NCBI RefSeq assembly: GCF_019711195.1
Contig: NZ_CP081299.1
Coordinates: 2,666,001 to 2,730,000 of the forward strand
Origin: Dyadobacter sp. NIV53
GTDB lineage: Bacteria > Bacteroidota > Bacteroidia > Cytophagales > Spirosomataceae
DNA length: 64,000 nucleotides
Reading direction: 5' to 3'
Each line of letters opens with the position of its first letter. The stretch's first letter is position 1. Below, in pieces: positions 37,122 through 46,210 of the stretch. The notes under the pieces are model-generated. The model was given only the letters and a program-made list of their open reading frames with translations. It was not told the DNA's origin and ran no database searches. The translations under genes were made by a program, and so were the position numbers.

Positions 37122-38495
37122 CTACTGATTCAGGAACAAATCCATAAACAGCTGATCGAGATGCGCTACCGGTATTATTTTTATTTTAGAGCGTTCCAAA
37201 TCCAGCCCTTTACTGTTATATTTCGAAATATAAATTTTCTTAAAACCTAACTTTTCAGCTTCTGATATTCTGCTTTCAATACGACTCACAGCCCGCACTT
37301 CACCGCCTAATCCTACTTCCGCCGCAAAACATGCTGAAGCAGGAATAAACTTATCTTCATAAGATGATACAATAGAAGCTATTACGGACAAATCGATTGC
37401 CGGATCTTCCACTCTCAGGCCTCCTGCAACATTCAGGAAAACATCCTGTACACCTAACCGGAACCCACCGCGTTTTTCAAGAACTGCCAATAACATTTGT
37501 AACCGCTTTGCATCAAATCCCGTACTGCTCCGCTGTGGAGTTCCATAAGTAGCAACACTTACTAACGACTGTATCTCAATTAATAAAGGGCGGTTTCCTT
37601 CCATCATAGAACCAATTGCAATTCCACTCACAGGTTCATCGCGCTGGGAAATCAGGATTTCAGAAGGATTGCTGACTTGCCTTAAACCTTCGCTGTGCAT
37701 TTCATATATACCTAGTTCAGAAGTACTTCCGAAACGATTTTTCATTGTACGCAAGATCCGGTATGTAGTATGCCGGTCTCCCTCGAATTGCAATACCGTG
37801 TCAACCATATGTTCAAGCACTTTTGGGCCCGCCAAAGATCCGTCCTTGGTAATGTGCCCGATCAGAAAAACCGGAACTCCTGTTTCTTTTGCATATTTCA
37901 TAAATTCCGCCGTACATTCCCGCACTTGGGATATGCTGCCTGCACCTGACTCAATATAGGTAGACTGCATAGTCTGAATAGAATCGATGATCAGAATTTC
38001 AGGTTGAAATTCCTCAATCTGGCGAAAAATACTTTGTGTCTGGGTTTCGGTCAGAATAAAACATTTATCACTTTTAGATGACATTCGTTCCGCACGCATC
38101 TTAATCTGTTGTTCCGATTCTTCACCCGAAACATATAAAACCCGCTTGTCTGAAAGCGTAAGTGCTATCTGAAGCATCAGCGTCGACTTCCCAATTCCTG
38201 GCTCTCCTCCTATTAATACCAGCGATCCCTGTACGATCCCACCTCCCAATACACGATTAAGTTCCTGGTCAGCAGTGGCAATACGGGGTTCATTTTCATA
38301 AATAATTTCAGCGATTGCCTTTGGCTTACTTGCCAGATTTACCGATTTCCAGGAAACGGTTGGTTTCGCATCTTCTTTTTCTATAACTTCCTGTACAAAT
38401 GTATTCCATTCGCCGCATGAAGGACATTTTCCCACCCATTTGGGCGAATTATACCCACATTCCTGGCAAAAATAAGCTGTTTTGGCTTTGGCCAT
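37122..38495 (-). CDS. radA: DNA repair protein RadA
   Basis: This 457-aa protein has all RadA parts. There is an N-terminal C4 zinc finger (CQECGYNSPKWVGKCPSCGE, residues 10-29), a RecA-like ATPase with Walker A GGEPGIGKSTL near 95, and the RadA-specific KNRFGSTSELGIYEM near 251. The C-terminal Lon-like domain has FLNVAGGLRVEDPAIDLSV and GLGGEVRAV. RadA drives branch migration in recombination repair. Length and start agree with the family. It appears to be transcribed alone, divergent from the beta-barrel gene at 38664. Confidence 0.95.
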   Translation of the reverse strand: MAKAKTAYFCQECGYNSPKWVGKCPSCGEWNTFVQEVIEKEDAKPTVSWKSVNLASKPKAIAEIIYENEPRIATADQELNRVLGGGIVQGSLVLIGGEPGIGKSTLMLQIALTLSDKRVLYVSGEESEQQIKMRAERMSSKSDKCFILTETQTQSIFRQIEEFQPEILIIDSIQTMQSTYIESGAGSISQVRECTAEFMKYAKETGVPVFLIGHITKDGSLAGPKVLEHMVDTVLQFEGDRHTTYRILRTMKNRFGSTSELGIYEMHSEGLRQVSNPSEILISQRDEPVSGIAIGSMMEGNRPLLIEIQSLVSVATYGTPQRSSTGFDAKRLQMLLAVLEKRGGFRLGVQDVFLNVAGGLRVEDPAIDLSVIASIVSSYEDKFIPASACFAAEVGLGGEVRAVSRIESRISEAEKLGFKKIYISKYNSKGLDLERSKIKIIPVAHLDQLFMDLFLNQ

Positions 38496-38663
38496 AAAGG
38501 ATTAATGTTGTTGATTTATTTTTAAAGGATAACAAAATTGAAAGAAAAATTATCCAAAGATGGTAACGTTTCATCACATCACTCAAAAAATAAATCTGCG
38601 GGGTACAGTTTTTTGCATTTTGACGTTATTATCCGATTTTATTTACAACAACTATTTTATTAA

Positions 38664-39379
38664 ATGAACACACTTACAAAATTAGCATGTATCTGTTTGC
38701 TGTGCCTTCTGGGCATAACTTCTGCACAGGCACAAAAAAAGGTTTTGCATTTGGTATTAAAGGAGGTGTAAATCTATCCCGGCTGACGATGGGAGACGTT
38801 TTTACAACGCGTTATGATGACAATGGAAATCCTTATCTGGGTTATGATGGCAAGGCAGTGCGCGATAATATCAAACAAAGTTTTAATACCAGAACAGGAG
38901 CAGTGGGAGGAATTTATGCAAGATTCGGCCGTACTTTATTTATCCAGCCCGAAGTATTGGTTTCTACAAAAGGAGGTTCATTTGATATAATCCAGACAGA
39001 TCGCGAAACACCGGTTACAAAAACGATCAATATTAAGTACAGCAATATTGATGTTCCATTGCTGATCGGTTTAAAAGGCGGCCCGATCCGGATTCTTGCC
39101 GGACCTGTTGCTTCATTCAGGATTGGTGATAATCAGAATCTCAGGGATGCGTTCAGGCAATATTCTTCTGACTTAAACAATGCCTTGTCGCAGGCTACAT
39201 TTGGTTATCAGCTCGGTGCAGGCCTTGATCTTGGAAATTTTAGTTTGGATGTAAGAAAAGAAGGTTCATTTACCAATCTTGCTTCGTTCGAATTGAATAG
39301 CCAGCCAATCGACGCAAGCGCCTCTGTTAAACAAAAAGTTACTTCATGGCAAGTTACCCTGGGTATTAAGTTATTCTGA
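38664..39379 (+). pseudogene. outer-membrane beta-barrel (PorT-like) protein with a -1 frameshift in the signal-peptide junction
   Basis: The ATG at 38664 encodes a clear signal peptide (MNTLTKLACICLLCLLGITS, then AQAQ) but runs out of frame after an A run at 38734-38740. The mature barrel continues in another frame as GFAFGIKGGVNLSRLTMGD. Adding one A joins AQAQKKGFAFGIKGG exactly at the expected cleavage point. The restored protein of about 238 aa has alternating beta strands and ends VTLGIKLF, as in outer-membrane proteins. A gene called from the downstream frame alone would lack its signal. It resembles the PorT/OMP_b-brl_2 group, and its function is unknown. Confidence 0.8.
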
Positions 39380-39448
39380 TCAATAATAAGTGCATAGTTT
39401 AAATTTCAGGAGTTTAAACTAATGATTTAAATATTGCTTATAAAAAAC

Positions 39449-39487
39449 AAACAAGCAGCCTTCGATCTGAGCGATGGCTGCTGTTTT
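39449..39487 (+). terminator. terminator after the beta-barrel gene
   Basis: AACAAGCAGCC pairs with GGCTGCTGTT (one bulge) around a long loop, followed by TTTT. It lies between the convergent barrel and LytTR genes. Confidence 0.65.
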
Positions 39488-39524
39488 AATAAATAACCCA
39501 CTAATTTAATTCACTACAAATATT

Positions 39525-39923
39525 TTAAGCACTGATCCTTAGGTTTGTATGATCCAGGATTTCAGTGATCTCTTTAATTTTTCTTCTGGAAACAACTACC
39601 TCTTTTCCACATGACATGCGCAGCATACGATCGTCTTCCATGCGCTCTACAACGTAATCTGCATTGACGACATATGATTTGTGTACCCTTATAAAATTTT
39701 GATTCAAGTGTCCGGAAAGTGACTTTAATGTTTTGGATACAAGATATTTTTTTCCGGTATTGGTATAAATGAAAGTGTAATTTCCTTCACCTTCCATAAA
39801 GGTGATTGCATCGGGAGACAAAAAAATAGTTCTACCCATGGATTGAACTGAAATGAATGCTGTGCTGTTGCTGAATGATGTATCCGGCAGATTTTGAAGA
39901 GGAAAAGATGCAAAAGTTTTCAT
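39525..39923 (-). CDS. stand-alone LytTR DNA-binding protein
   Basis: This 132-aa protein consists almost entirely of a LytTR domain (residues about 35-125). FMEGEGNYTFIYTNTGKKYL, LNQNFIRVHKSYVVN and MSCGKEVVVSRRKIKEI are its recognisable parts. No receiver domain is present, so it would not be a classic response regulator. The N-terminal 30 residues have no identifiable domain. LytTR proteins bind direct repeats in promoters. No sensor gene is adjacent. It is followed by the terminator of the beta-barrel gene on the other strand. Confidence 0.85.
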   Translation of the reverse strand: MKTFASFPLQNLPDTSFSNSTAFISVQSMGRTIFLSPDAITFMEGEGNYTFIYTNTGKKYLVSKTLKSLSGHLNQNFIRVHKSYVVNADYVVERMEDDRMLRMSCGKEVVVSRRKIKEITEILDHTNLRISA

Positions 39924-40162
39924 GTCAATACTGATTACGTTGATCTAAATATCTAATCAAATTTAGCACTTTGCAACGCACTCAAAAAATACGTAAAATT
40001 ACGCGTATTTTAATAACTAACTGATAATCAGTTTATTATTTTTAATTAAAAAATAAAATGACGTAACTGAACTTACTAAAACACGTAGTTTTACTTAGTT
40101 ACTTAATTGCTAAAAACAGGCACTTTACTTCCGGAAATGAATGACATTACAAAAAGAACACC
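39924..40162. other. AT-rich gap between LytTR and pheS
   Basis: Between the divergent genes I see only AT-rich DNA with short local palindromes (for example TACGTAAAATTACGCGTA near 39991 and AACTGATAATCAGTT near 40019). No gene or RNA was recognised. The pheS promoter is listed separately. Confidence 0.5.
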
Positions 40163-40191
40163 TTTGACAATGTCAACATTATTTATATTTG
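40163..40191 (+). promoter_or_regulatory. Bacteroidota-type promoter of pheS
   Basis: TTTG at 40163-40166 and TATATTTG at 40184-40191 are 17 bp apart, an excellent match to the phylum consensus. Transcription would begin near 40198, leaving a leader of about 105 bases. The leader contains CAGTTG...CAACTG, which could form a hairpin, but I see no T box or leader peptide. Confidence 0.8.
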
Positions 40192-40304
40192 CATGAGTTT
40201 TTAGGCACTTCATTCAACTTTAAAAGAAGAAATAAGAAAATTTATCAGTAACGATCAGTTGTTTTACCATCAGCAACTGTTTCTTCCCATAAACATTTAG
40301 TAAT

Positions 40305-41345
40305 ATGATTACCGATCGGGTACAGGATTTAATTTCAGAAATTGAACAGACTGAGGTTCAGAATAAAGAACAGCTTGAAGCATTCCGGATGCGTTACATT
40401 AGTAAAAAAGGTGTTGTAACAGAATTATTTGAAGGGCTTAAAAACATTCCTCAGGACGATCGCCGTGCAGTTGGACAGGAATTAAATACGTTAAAAAATT
40501 TAGCCCAGAATCGTTTTCAGGAATTTACAACAACCATCGAAACTGCATCTGACTCAAATCCTGAATCACTCATAGATCTGACACTGCCTGTTGCTCCGAA
40601 TTTACAGGGAAGTTTGCACCCGCTTACTATTGTTCGCCGCCGCATCATCGAAATTTTTGAACGAATGGGTTTCAATGTTTCTTATGGCCCCGAAATAGAA
40701 ACTGACTGGTATAATTTCAGTGCACTCAACTTCGCGGATAATCATCCGGCACGCGAAATGCAGGATACTTTTTTCATTTCAAAAAGTAAAGGGGAAGTTA
40801 AAGACGATGTGCTTCTTCGTACACATACTTCCAATGTACAGGTAAGGCTGATGGAGAGGCAAAAACCGCCAATCCGTTCAATCATGCCCGGACGTGTTTT
40901 CAGAAATGAAGCGATTTCAGCACGTGCGCATTGTGTTTTCCACCAGGTAGAAGGCTTATATATTGATAAAAATGTGAGTTTCAAGGACTTGAAAGATACG
41001 CTTTATCACTTCGCAAAAGAGATGTTTGGCAAGGATTCTAAAATTCGTCTGCGTCCTTCTTACTTCCCATTTACAGAACCCAGTGCAGAAATTGATGTTA
41101 CCTGTCTGATTTGTAAAGGAAAAGGGTGTAATGTTTGTAAACATACCGGCTGGGTAGAAATCGCAGGTGCAGGAATGGTTGATCCTAATGTACTTACTAA
41201 TTGCGGAATTGACAGCGAAGAATATACAGGATTTGCTTTTGGAATGGGGATTGAACGCATAACCATGCTTCGTTATGAAATTAACGATTTACGCCTTTTC
41301 ACTGAAAATGATGTCAGGTTTTTAAGGCAATTTGAGGGAGCGTGA
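40305..41345 (+). CDS. pheS: phenylalanine-tRNA ligase alpha subunit
   Basis: This 346-aa protein is the class II aminoacyl-tRNA synthetase subunit that charges tRNA-Phe with PheT. Motif 1 is around HPLTIVRRRIIEIFERMGF (about 103-121). Motif 2 is RVFRNEAISARAHCVFHQVE (about 202-221), and motif 3 is the GFAFGMGIERITMLRY segment near the C-terminus. A CX2CX4CX2C zinc-like cluster (CLICKGKGCNVC) occurs in the C-terminal part, as in many PheS. The N-terminal coiled-coil arm is present. pheT is not adjacent, so the two subunits are encoded apart. Confidence 0.96.
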   Translation: MITDRVQDLISEIEQTEVQNKEQLEAFRMRYISKKGVVTELFEGLKNIPQDDRRAVGQELNTLKNLAQNRFQEFTTTIETASDSNPESLIDLTLPVAPNLQGSLHPLTIVRRRIIEIFERMGFNVSYGPEIETDWYNFSALNFADNHPAREMQDTFFISKSKGEVKDDVLLRTHTSNVQVRLMERQKPPIRSIMPGRVFRNEAISARAHCVFHQVEGLYIDKNVSFKDLKDTLYHFAKEMFGKDSKIRLRPSYFPFTEPSAEIDVTCLICKGKGCNVCKHTGWVEIAGAGMVDPNVLTNCGIDSEEYTGFAFGMGIERITMLRYEINDLRLFTENDVRFLRQFEGA

Positions 41346-41353
41346 TCAAAAAA

Positions 41354-41390
41354 AGGTCAAAAGTAAAAAGGTCAACGGTCAAAGGTGATC
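41354..41390 (+). repeat. short degenerate intergenic repeat (GGTCAA motif)
   Basis: The gap after pheS contains GGTCAA three times in a run of AT-rich text (AGGTCAAAAG, AGGTCAACGG, GGTCAAAGG). Such text is commonly seen between genes in Bacteroidota genomes. No function is assigned. Confidence 0.4.
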
Positions 41391-41479
41391 AATATCCAAT
41401 TCACAATGTTCAATTATCATTAGGTGCAATCCTTGAAAATTGAATACTGTGAGTTGAATTTTGATCATTTTTATTTCTG

Positions 41480-42210
41480 TTAAAACCTGGTTTCCAGGTA
41501 ATGAGGTAACATCATTTTCCATACCCACCAGTCGTGCGGCATGTCTGCTCCCCAAATATCAAGCTCGTTATGAACATTCTTCGCGTTCAGTATGGAAGAA
41601 ATATGCCTTGAACAATCAGGCATTTCAAAGGCACCTGAACCAGTCACAAAATGGATATGCCGGCTTTCTCTGTACATAGCCAGATGCCACTCTGCTTTTA
41701 ACTGGGGCAGATAGTGAACCGGCGAATTAAAATAAACATTATCATCATAATAACCATCAGTATACGCACTCAGGTCGTAACATCCGCTCATTGCAATAAT
41801 TCCATTGATATAATCCGGATGTTTAAAAAAAGATTTGCCGCGTGTAAAGCGCCAAATGAAGCACCTCCAGCTATAATTTCATTGGTTTGGCTGCTTGTGT
41901 CTTTTATGAACGGAATCACCTCTTTGATCACATAATCATTAAAACTTTGATGCCTTACAGCTTTATCGTAACCATGCATATAAGGATTAAGCCAGCTCTC
42001 GGAATTAATACTATTGATACAATAAACTTTTACTTTCCCCGAATCGATATAAGGACGAATACTTTCTATTAGTCCGTTTTGTTCATACTCCAGATAATCA
42101 GATGCGGCAGTAGGGATTAATAATAATGCGAACCCATAATGACCATATACAGCCACTTCCATATGTTTATTCAGGGAAGGACTGTACCATCCTGTTACTT
42201 CTCGCTGCAT
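41480..42210 (-). pseudogene. alpha/beta-hydrolase esterase (putative esterase family), interrupted by a -1 frameshift
   Basis: The frame from 42210 (MQREVTGWYSPSLNKHMEVA) includes the nucleophile elbow GGASFGALHAANL and then shifts. The second frame (to 41480) starts MSGCYDLSAYTDGYYDD and contains the C-terminal catalytic His region (GADMPHDWWVWKMML). Adding one base to the A run at 41825-41831 joins them as NLFFKHPDYINGIIAMSGCY. The restored protein is about 243 aa, cytoplasmic, and resembles enterochelin-esterase-like proteins. It follows the circularly permuted ATP-grasp gene on the same strand by 126 bp, so a linked function is possible. Confidence 0.85.
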
Positions 42211-42336
42211 GGCTCTAATTTTAAATTGCTATAAATAAACTACCGATAAACAGTTGCGGGCAAGTTGTTGAATTATCAGCTTCAATAATTAAACTGATGC
42301 TATCAATAAAACGTGCCAGCAACTGTTAACAATAAC

Positions 42337-43767
42337 TCAATATAACACCCAGGTATCTTTTCCGCCTCCGCCTTGCGAAGAATTTACAACCAAAGAACCT
42401 TTTCTCAAAGCAACACGCGTAAGACCACCTGGTATTACGCTGATATCATCTCCGTATAAAATATATGGGCGCAAATCGACATGCCTTCCTTCTGCGTGCC
42501 CATCCACCATACAAGGTACCCGAGAAAGTGAAATAGTGGGCTGGGCAATATAATTACGCGGATTGTCTCTTATTTTTTGTCTGAATAACTCATGTTCTTC
42601 CGCATCCGCTTTCGGGCCGATAAGCATACCGTATCCCCCGGCTTCATTGGCTTCTTTCACAACCAGTTTCTCAATATTTTCCATTACATAGTCAAAGTCC
42701 TCTTTTTCACCGCAAATGTATGTTTTCACATTAGGGATGATCGCTTTTTCCTTTAGGTAATACTCAATAATACGGGGAACATAAGCGTATACAACTTTAT
42801 CATCGGCAACACCGGTTCCTGGTGCATTTGCCAATGCAACACGTCCTTTCTTATACACTTCAAAAATACCCGGGATACCAATCAGTGAATCCAGATTAAA
42901 TGCTTCCGGATCAAGGAAAGTATCATCAATACGACGATAGATCACATCAACAATCTGTAAACCACTGGTTGTACGCATTTTAACGTAGCCGTCGGAAACA
43001 ACCAAGTCGCGTGCGTCCACAAGTTCCACACCCATTTGCTGGGCAAGATAGGAATGCTCAAAATAAGCTGAATTGTAAATACCAGGAGTCAAGACCGCAA
43101 TTGTCGGGTTAGGACGATCCGCCAGATGCTGCAGCATTTGCAGCAGGCGTGTAGGATAATCTGAAACAGGCCTTACTCCTGTTCTTGCCAGAACATCAGG
43201 AAAAATCTGCTTGGAAAGTTCTCTGTTTTCCAGCATGTAAGAAACACCGGACGGACAACGCAAATTATCTTCCAGCACCATAAATGTCCCATCGTCACCT
43301 TTTATCAGGTCGGTTCCGGTTATGTGGCACCAGATACCTTTTGGTGGTTTTAATCCTATACATGGTTTCAGAAAACACTTGCTCGATTCTATCAGTTCTC
43401 TTGGTACCACACCGTCATTCAATATATGCTGCTCATTATAAACATCGTTAATGAACATATTTAAAGCCTTGATCCGCTGTTTTAACCCTTTTTCAAGCCA
43501 TTCCCATTCTGCATTGGGAAGTACACGCGGGATAATGTCAATAGGCATAATACGCTCAGTTCCTTCACCTTCCGAATATACATTGAACGTAATACCCATA
43601 GAAAGCAAAGCACGTTCGGTAGCAAGCTGACGATTTGTAAGATCCTCATTAGTGAGGTTTTCAAATTTAGTTTTTAGATGCTCATAGCCGGAACGGATAT
43701 CTCCGTCAGGGCTAAACATCTCATCGAAGAAATTTTCGGTTTGATAGTCGGAGAATGAGAAATTCAT
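42337..43767 (-). CDS. circularly permuted type 2 ATP-grasp protein
   Basis: This 476-aa protein belongs to the circularly permuted type 2 ATP-grasp group (CPT2, formerly DUF404/407). Recognisable parts are GIKPPKGIWCHITGTDL-like text, DNLRCPSGVSYMLENR, ANAPGTGVADDKVVYAYVP, VVKEANEAGGYGMLIGPKAD and HVDLRPYILYGDD near the C-terminus. I chose the ATG at 43767 (MNFSFSDYQTENFF). The start at 43824 adds a 19-residue stretch unlike the family. CPT2 proteins are predicted peptide or amide ligases and usually travel with an alpha-E protein and a transglutaminase. Neither is here. An esterase follows. Confidence 0.87.
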   Translation of the reverse strand: MNFSFSDYQTENFFDEMFSPDGDIRSGYEHLKTKFENLTNEDLTNRQLATERALLSMGITFNVYSEGEGTERIMPIDIIPRVLPNAEWEWLEKGLKQRIKALNMFINDVYNEQHILNDGVVPRELIESSKCFLKPCIGLKPPKGIWCHITGTDLIKGDDGTFMVLEDNLRCPSGVSYMLENRELSKQIFPDVLARTGVRPVSDYPTRLLQMLQHLADRPNPTIAVLTPGIYNSAYFEHSYLAQQMGVELVDARDLVVSDGYVKMRTTSGLQIVDVIYRRIDDTFLDPEAFNLDSLIGIPGIFEVYKKGRVALANAPGTGVADDKVVYAYVPRIIEYYLKEKAIIPNVKTYICGEKEDFDYVMENIEKLVVKEANEAGGYGMLIGPKADAEEHELFRQKIRDNPRNYIAQPTISLSRVPCMVDGHAEGRHVDLRPYILYGDDISVIPGGLTRVALRKGSLVVNSSQGGGGKDTWVLY

Positions 43768-44107
43768 ACAATACAAAATTTGAATAAGTACATTACAATT
43801 ATTTACAGAACAATATATGGTCATTGTTTGAATTTACAAAACATATGACAATTATATATCATCAGACAGCTGCGTAACTTCTTCTAAAATAGCACTTATT
43901 ATCTTTTATTGACACTTTGAAGCAAAATCTCTTTTAAGTCGATTTCCGCAACCTGTCTTTACTACCAAATTTCCTACTAAAACCATTCCTTTACGTATAA
44001 TGTAAAATTAATTTAAGTTAATGAAACATTCGTTGCAAGTACGTTCGTTAGGTTCTTTCTTTGTACCCTCATATTGAAAATATCCTGTTTATCGTTTTAC
44101 CCACACT

Positions 44108-45655
44108 ATGTATAAAAGTTTACCCTTGGTAGTAGTGATTTTTTTTAGCTTTTGTTACAAAAGCTGGTCACAACATCTGCCAGGTGCTGCAATGGGCAAT
44201 TATTCCGGCATCAACGCATTATATCACAATCCGGCATTTGTATCTGACAATCGTTACAGCGTTCAGGTCAATCTGGCTGGCGCACAATTTTACACGGGCA
44301 ATAACCATGTCAAATACGATGCGCCATTTTCTTTTTTGAGTCTGCTTACCAATTCAGTACCAAATGAATATAGAAGTGAAAGAGGAGCCGTTGAGTTTCC
44401 ACGCACCTACCTGGACGAAAAGCTGAATGGAAATAAAAAATATCTGAATGTTGGTGGAGATATTCGTCTGCCTTCCATTATGTTTCAGCTTTTTGATGGT
44501 AAAGCAGGCCTGGGGATTTCCACAAGAGCCCGATTTATGCTAAATGCGTCCGGAATTACTGAGCCGCTCGCCAGGCTGTTGAGTAAAACAACAAGGCTGG
44601 ACGATTTGCAAGGGCCGGTTTTTGAAAACCAGTCAGGGCAGTTGCATCTTAATGGATTTGGTGAAGTTGCATTCACGCTCGGAGGCGTAGTGCTCGACAA
44701 TGAAATTGATTTCCTGAAAATAGGTGTTACCGTTAAACGGCTTATTGGCCTGTATAACGCCCATGCTATTGTAGAAAATTCCTCCTATAACATTTTGCCG
44801 GACCCGACCTGGGACGACAAGCGCCAGTATATCAATATCAATCAGATCAATGTCAAATATGGCCTAACAAGAGATGAAGGATTTAAAAACATAAGGCCAA
44901 CGCCAGCCTGGTTATTAGGCGGCGCTGCTCCCGGAAGTGGCTGGGGTTTCGATCTGGGTGCAGTATATGAATTCAGGCCGGATGTTAACAAGTTCACTTA
45001 TACCGAAAAAGGCGAGCGCAAAAGAGATGCTTCAAAAAACAAATACCTTTATCGTGTTGCTGTATCCCTGACCGATATTGGAAGAATTCATTTCAAAAAT
45101 CCGGCTTATGTATTACAGCAGGAAGTACACACTCAGAACAAAACTTTACTTTACGATTCATTTCAAAAACTGGAAGGTTCGGAAGGAGCATTTACTGCGA
45201 TTAACAATTCATTGGGTGTAAGCGGTTCTCTTGCTCCGGATTTTCACTCAGTACTGCCGATGTCTTTTCAGGCGAGTGTGGATTATCATATAAAGCCAAA
45301 TGTATATGTGTCAGGTTTATGGGTACAAAACCTCGTTCCCCAAAGTGCTTTTGGAATGAAGGCAGAATCAGTCGTTGCAGTAACGCCCCGGTATGAACAC
45401 AAATGGTATGAAATTTCTGTTCCGCTTACGCTCATGAACCGTTACCGGTCACCGGCTATCGGGCTGGCTGGAAGAGCAGGGCCGCTATGGATAGGTACCG
45501 ATCATTTAACCGGACTTTTAAATATTGGTAAACCGAAAGCGTTTAATATATATTTTGGCATATCAGCAGGTTTGTTCCGAAAGCCGCCTGAAATGCAAAA
45601 TAAGTGCTGGCCTCGCGAAAATTCATGGTTGAGACGTATTTTCAGCAAACGATAA
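44108..45655 (+). CDS. DUF5723 family outer-membrane-type protein
   Basis: This 515-aa protein has a signal peptide (about residues 1-21, ending SWSQ) and many alternating strands typical of a large barrel or porin-like protein. The DUF5723 start is HLPGAAMGNYSGINALYHNP, and the protein ends with IYFGISAGLFRKP and a short basic tail. The family is found across Bacteroidota and its function is unknown. It ends at the TAA immediately before the msrB region, and the two may share a transcript. Confidence 0.83.
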   Translation: MYKSLPLVVVIFFSFCYKSWSQHLPGAAMGNYSGINALYHNPAFVSDNRYSVQVNLAGAQFYTGNNHVKYDAPFSFLSLLTNSVPNEYRSERGAVEFPRTYLDEKLNGNKKYLNVGGDIRLPSIMFQLFDGKAGLGISTRARFMLNASGITEPLARLLSKTTRLDDLQGPVFENQSGQLHLNGFGEVAFTLGGVVLDNEIDFLKIGVTVKRLIGLYNAHAIVENSSYNILPDPTWDDKRQYININQINVKYGLTRDEGFKNIRPTPAWLLGGAAPGSGWGFDLGAVYEFRPDVNKFTYTEKGERKRDASKNKYLYRVAVSLTDIGRIHFKNPAYVLQQEVHTQNKTLLYDSFQKLEGSEGAFTAINNSLGVSGSLAPDFHSVLPMSFQASVDYHIKPNVYVSGLWVQNLVPQSAFGMKAESVVAVTPRYEHKWYEISVPLTLMNRYRSPAIGLAGRAGPLWIGTDHLTGLLNIGKPKAFNIYFGISAGLFRKPPEMQNKCWPRENSWLRRIFSKR

Positions 45656-45733
45656 ATGTCTGCAGTATGTTATCCTGGTTGGCAGCACACTTTTTTTACA
45701 GAAACTGAAAGTTTAAATTATAATCAGGAAAAA

Positions 45734-46129
45734 ATGAGAGAAATAGAAAAAACCAAAGAAGAATGGCAGGCTGAACTAACCGGACAGCAATGTTTTGTTC
45801 TTTTTGAAAAAGGCACCGAACGTCCGTTTTCGCATCCCTTTAATGATAATAAAGAAGAAGGCACTTATGTATGTGCTGCTTGCGGGACACCTTTATTTAC
45901 ATCTGAAACCAAATATGAGTCCGGATCAGGATGGCCAAGTTTTTTCCAGCCTATTTCTTCTGAAAACGTAGAAGAAATAACGGATAAAAGTCACGGTATG
46001 GTTCGTACAGAAGTAGTGTGCCGCAAATGCGGAGGGCATCTGGGCCATGTTTTTAATGATGGACCCAAGCCAACAGGACTAAGGTATTGCATGAATGGTG
46101 TTGCTCTTAAATTTAACAAAGCAGAATAG
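45734..46129 (+). CDS. msrB: peptide-methionine (R)-S-oxide reductase
   Basis: This 131-aa enzyme reduces methionine-R-sulfoxide in proteins. The zinc site is formed by CAACG and CRKCGGHLGH. The catalytic Cys is in RYCMNGVALKF near the C-terminus. An in-frame ATG at 45656 overlaps the preceding stop region and would add 26 residues. I prefer the ATG at 45734 because the family N-terminus (EIEKTKEEWQAELTGQQCF) begins there and an AGGA lies 6 bases upstream. A strong terminator follows the stop. Confidence 0.92.
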   Translation: MREIEKTKEEWQAELTGQQCFVLFEKGTERPFSHPFNDNKEEGTYVCAACGTPLFTSETKYESGSGWPSFFQPISSENVEEITDKSHGMVRTEVVCRKCGGHLGHVFNDGPKPTGLRYCMNGVALKFNKAE

Positions 46130-46142
46130 AATATTTTTTAGT

Positions 46143-46178
46143 AAAAGCCGGACTTAGCCATAAATGTCCGGCTTTTCT
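46143..46178 (+). terminator. strong terminator after msrB
   Basis: AAAAGCCGGAC (46143-46153) pairs exactly with GTCCGGCTTTT (46166-46176), followed by more pyrimidines. Confidence 0.9.
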
Positions 46179-46210
46179 TATCTTTGGACACTTACGAACC
46201 TTAACGTTTG

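Noticed and set aside
39991..40035. possible attachment site or operator in the LytTR-pheS gap
   Set aside because: The local palindromes are short and AT-rich, as expected by chance in this composition.
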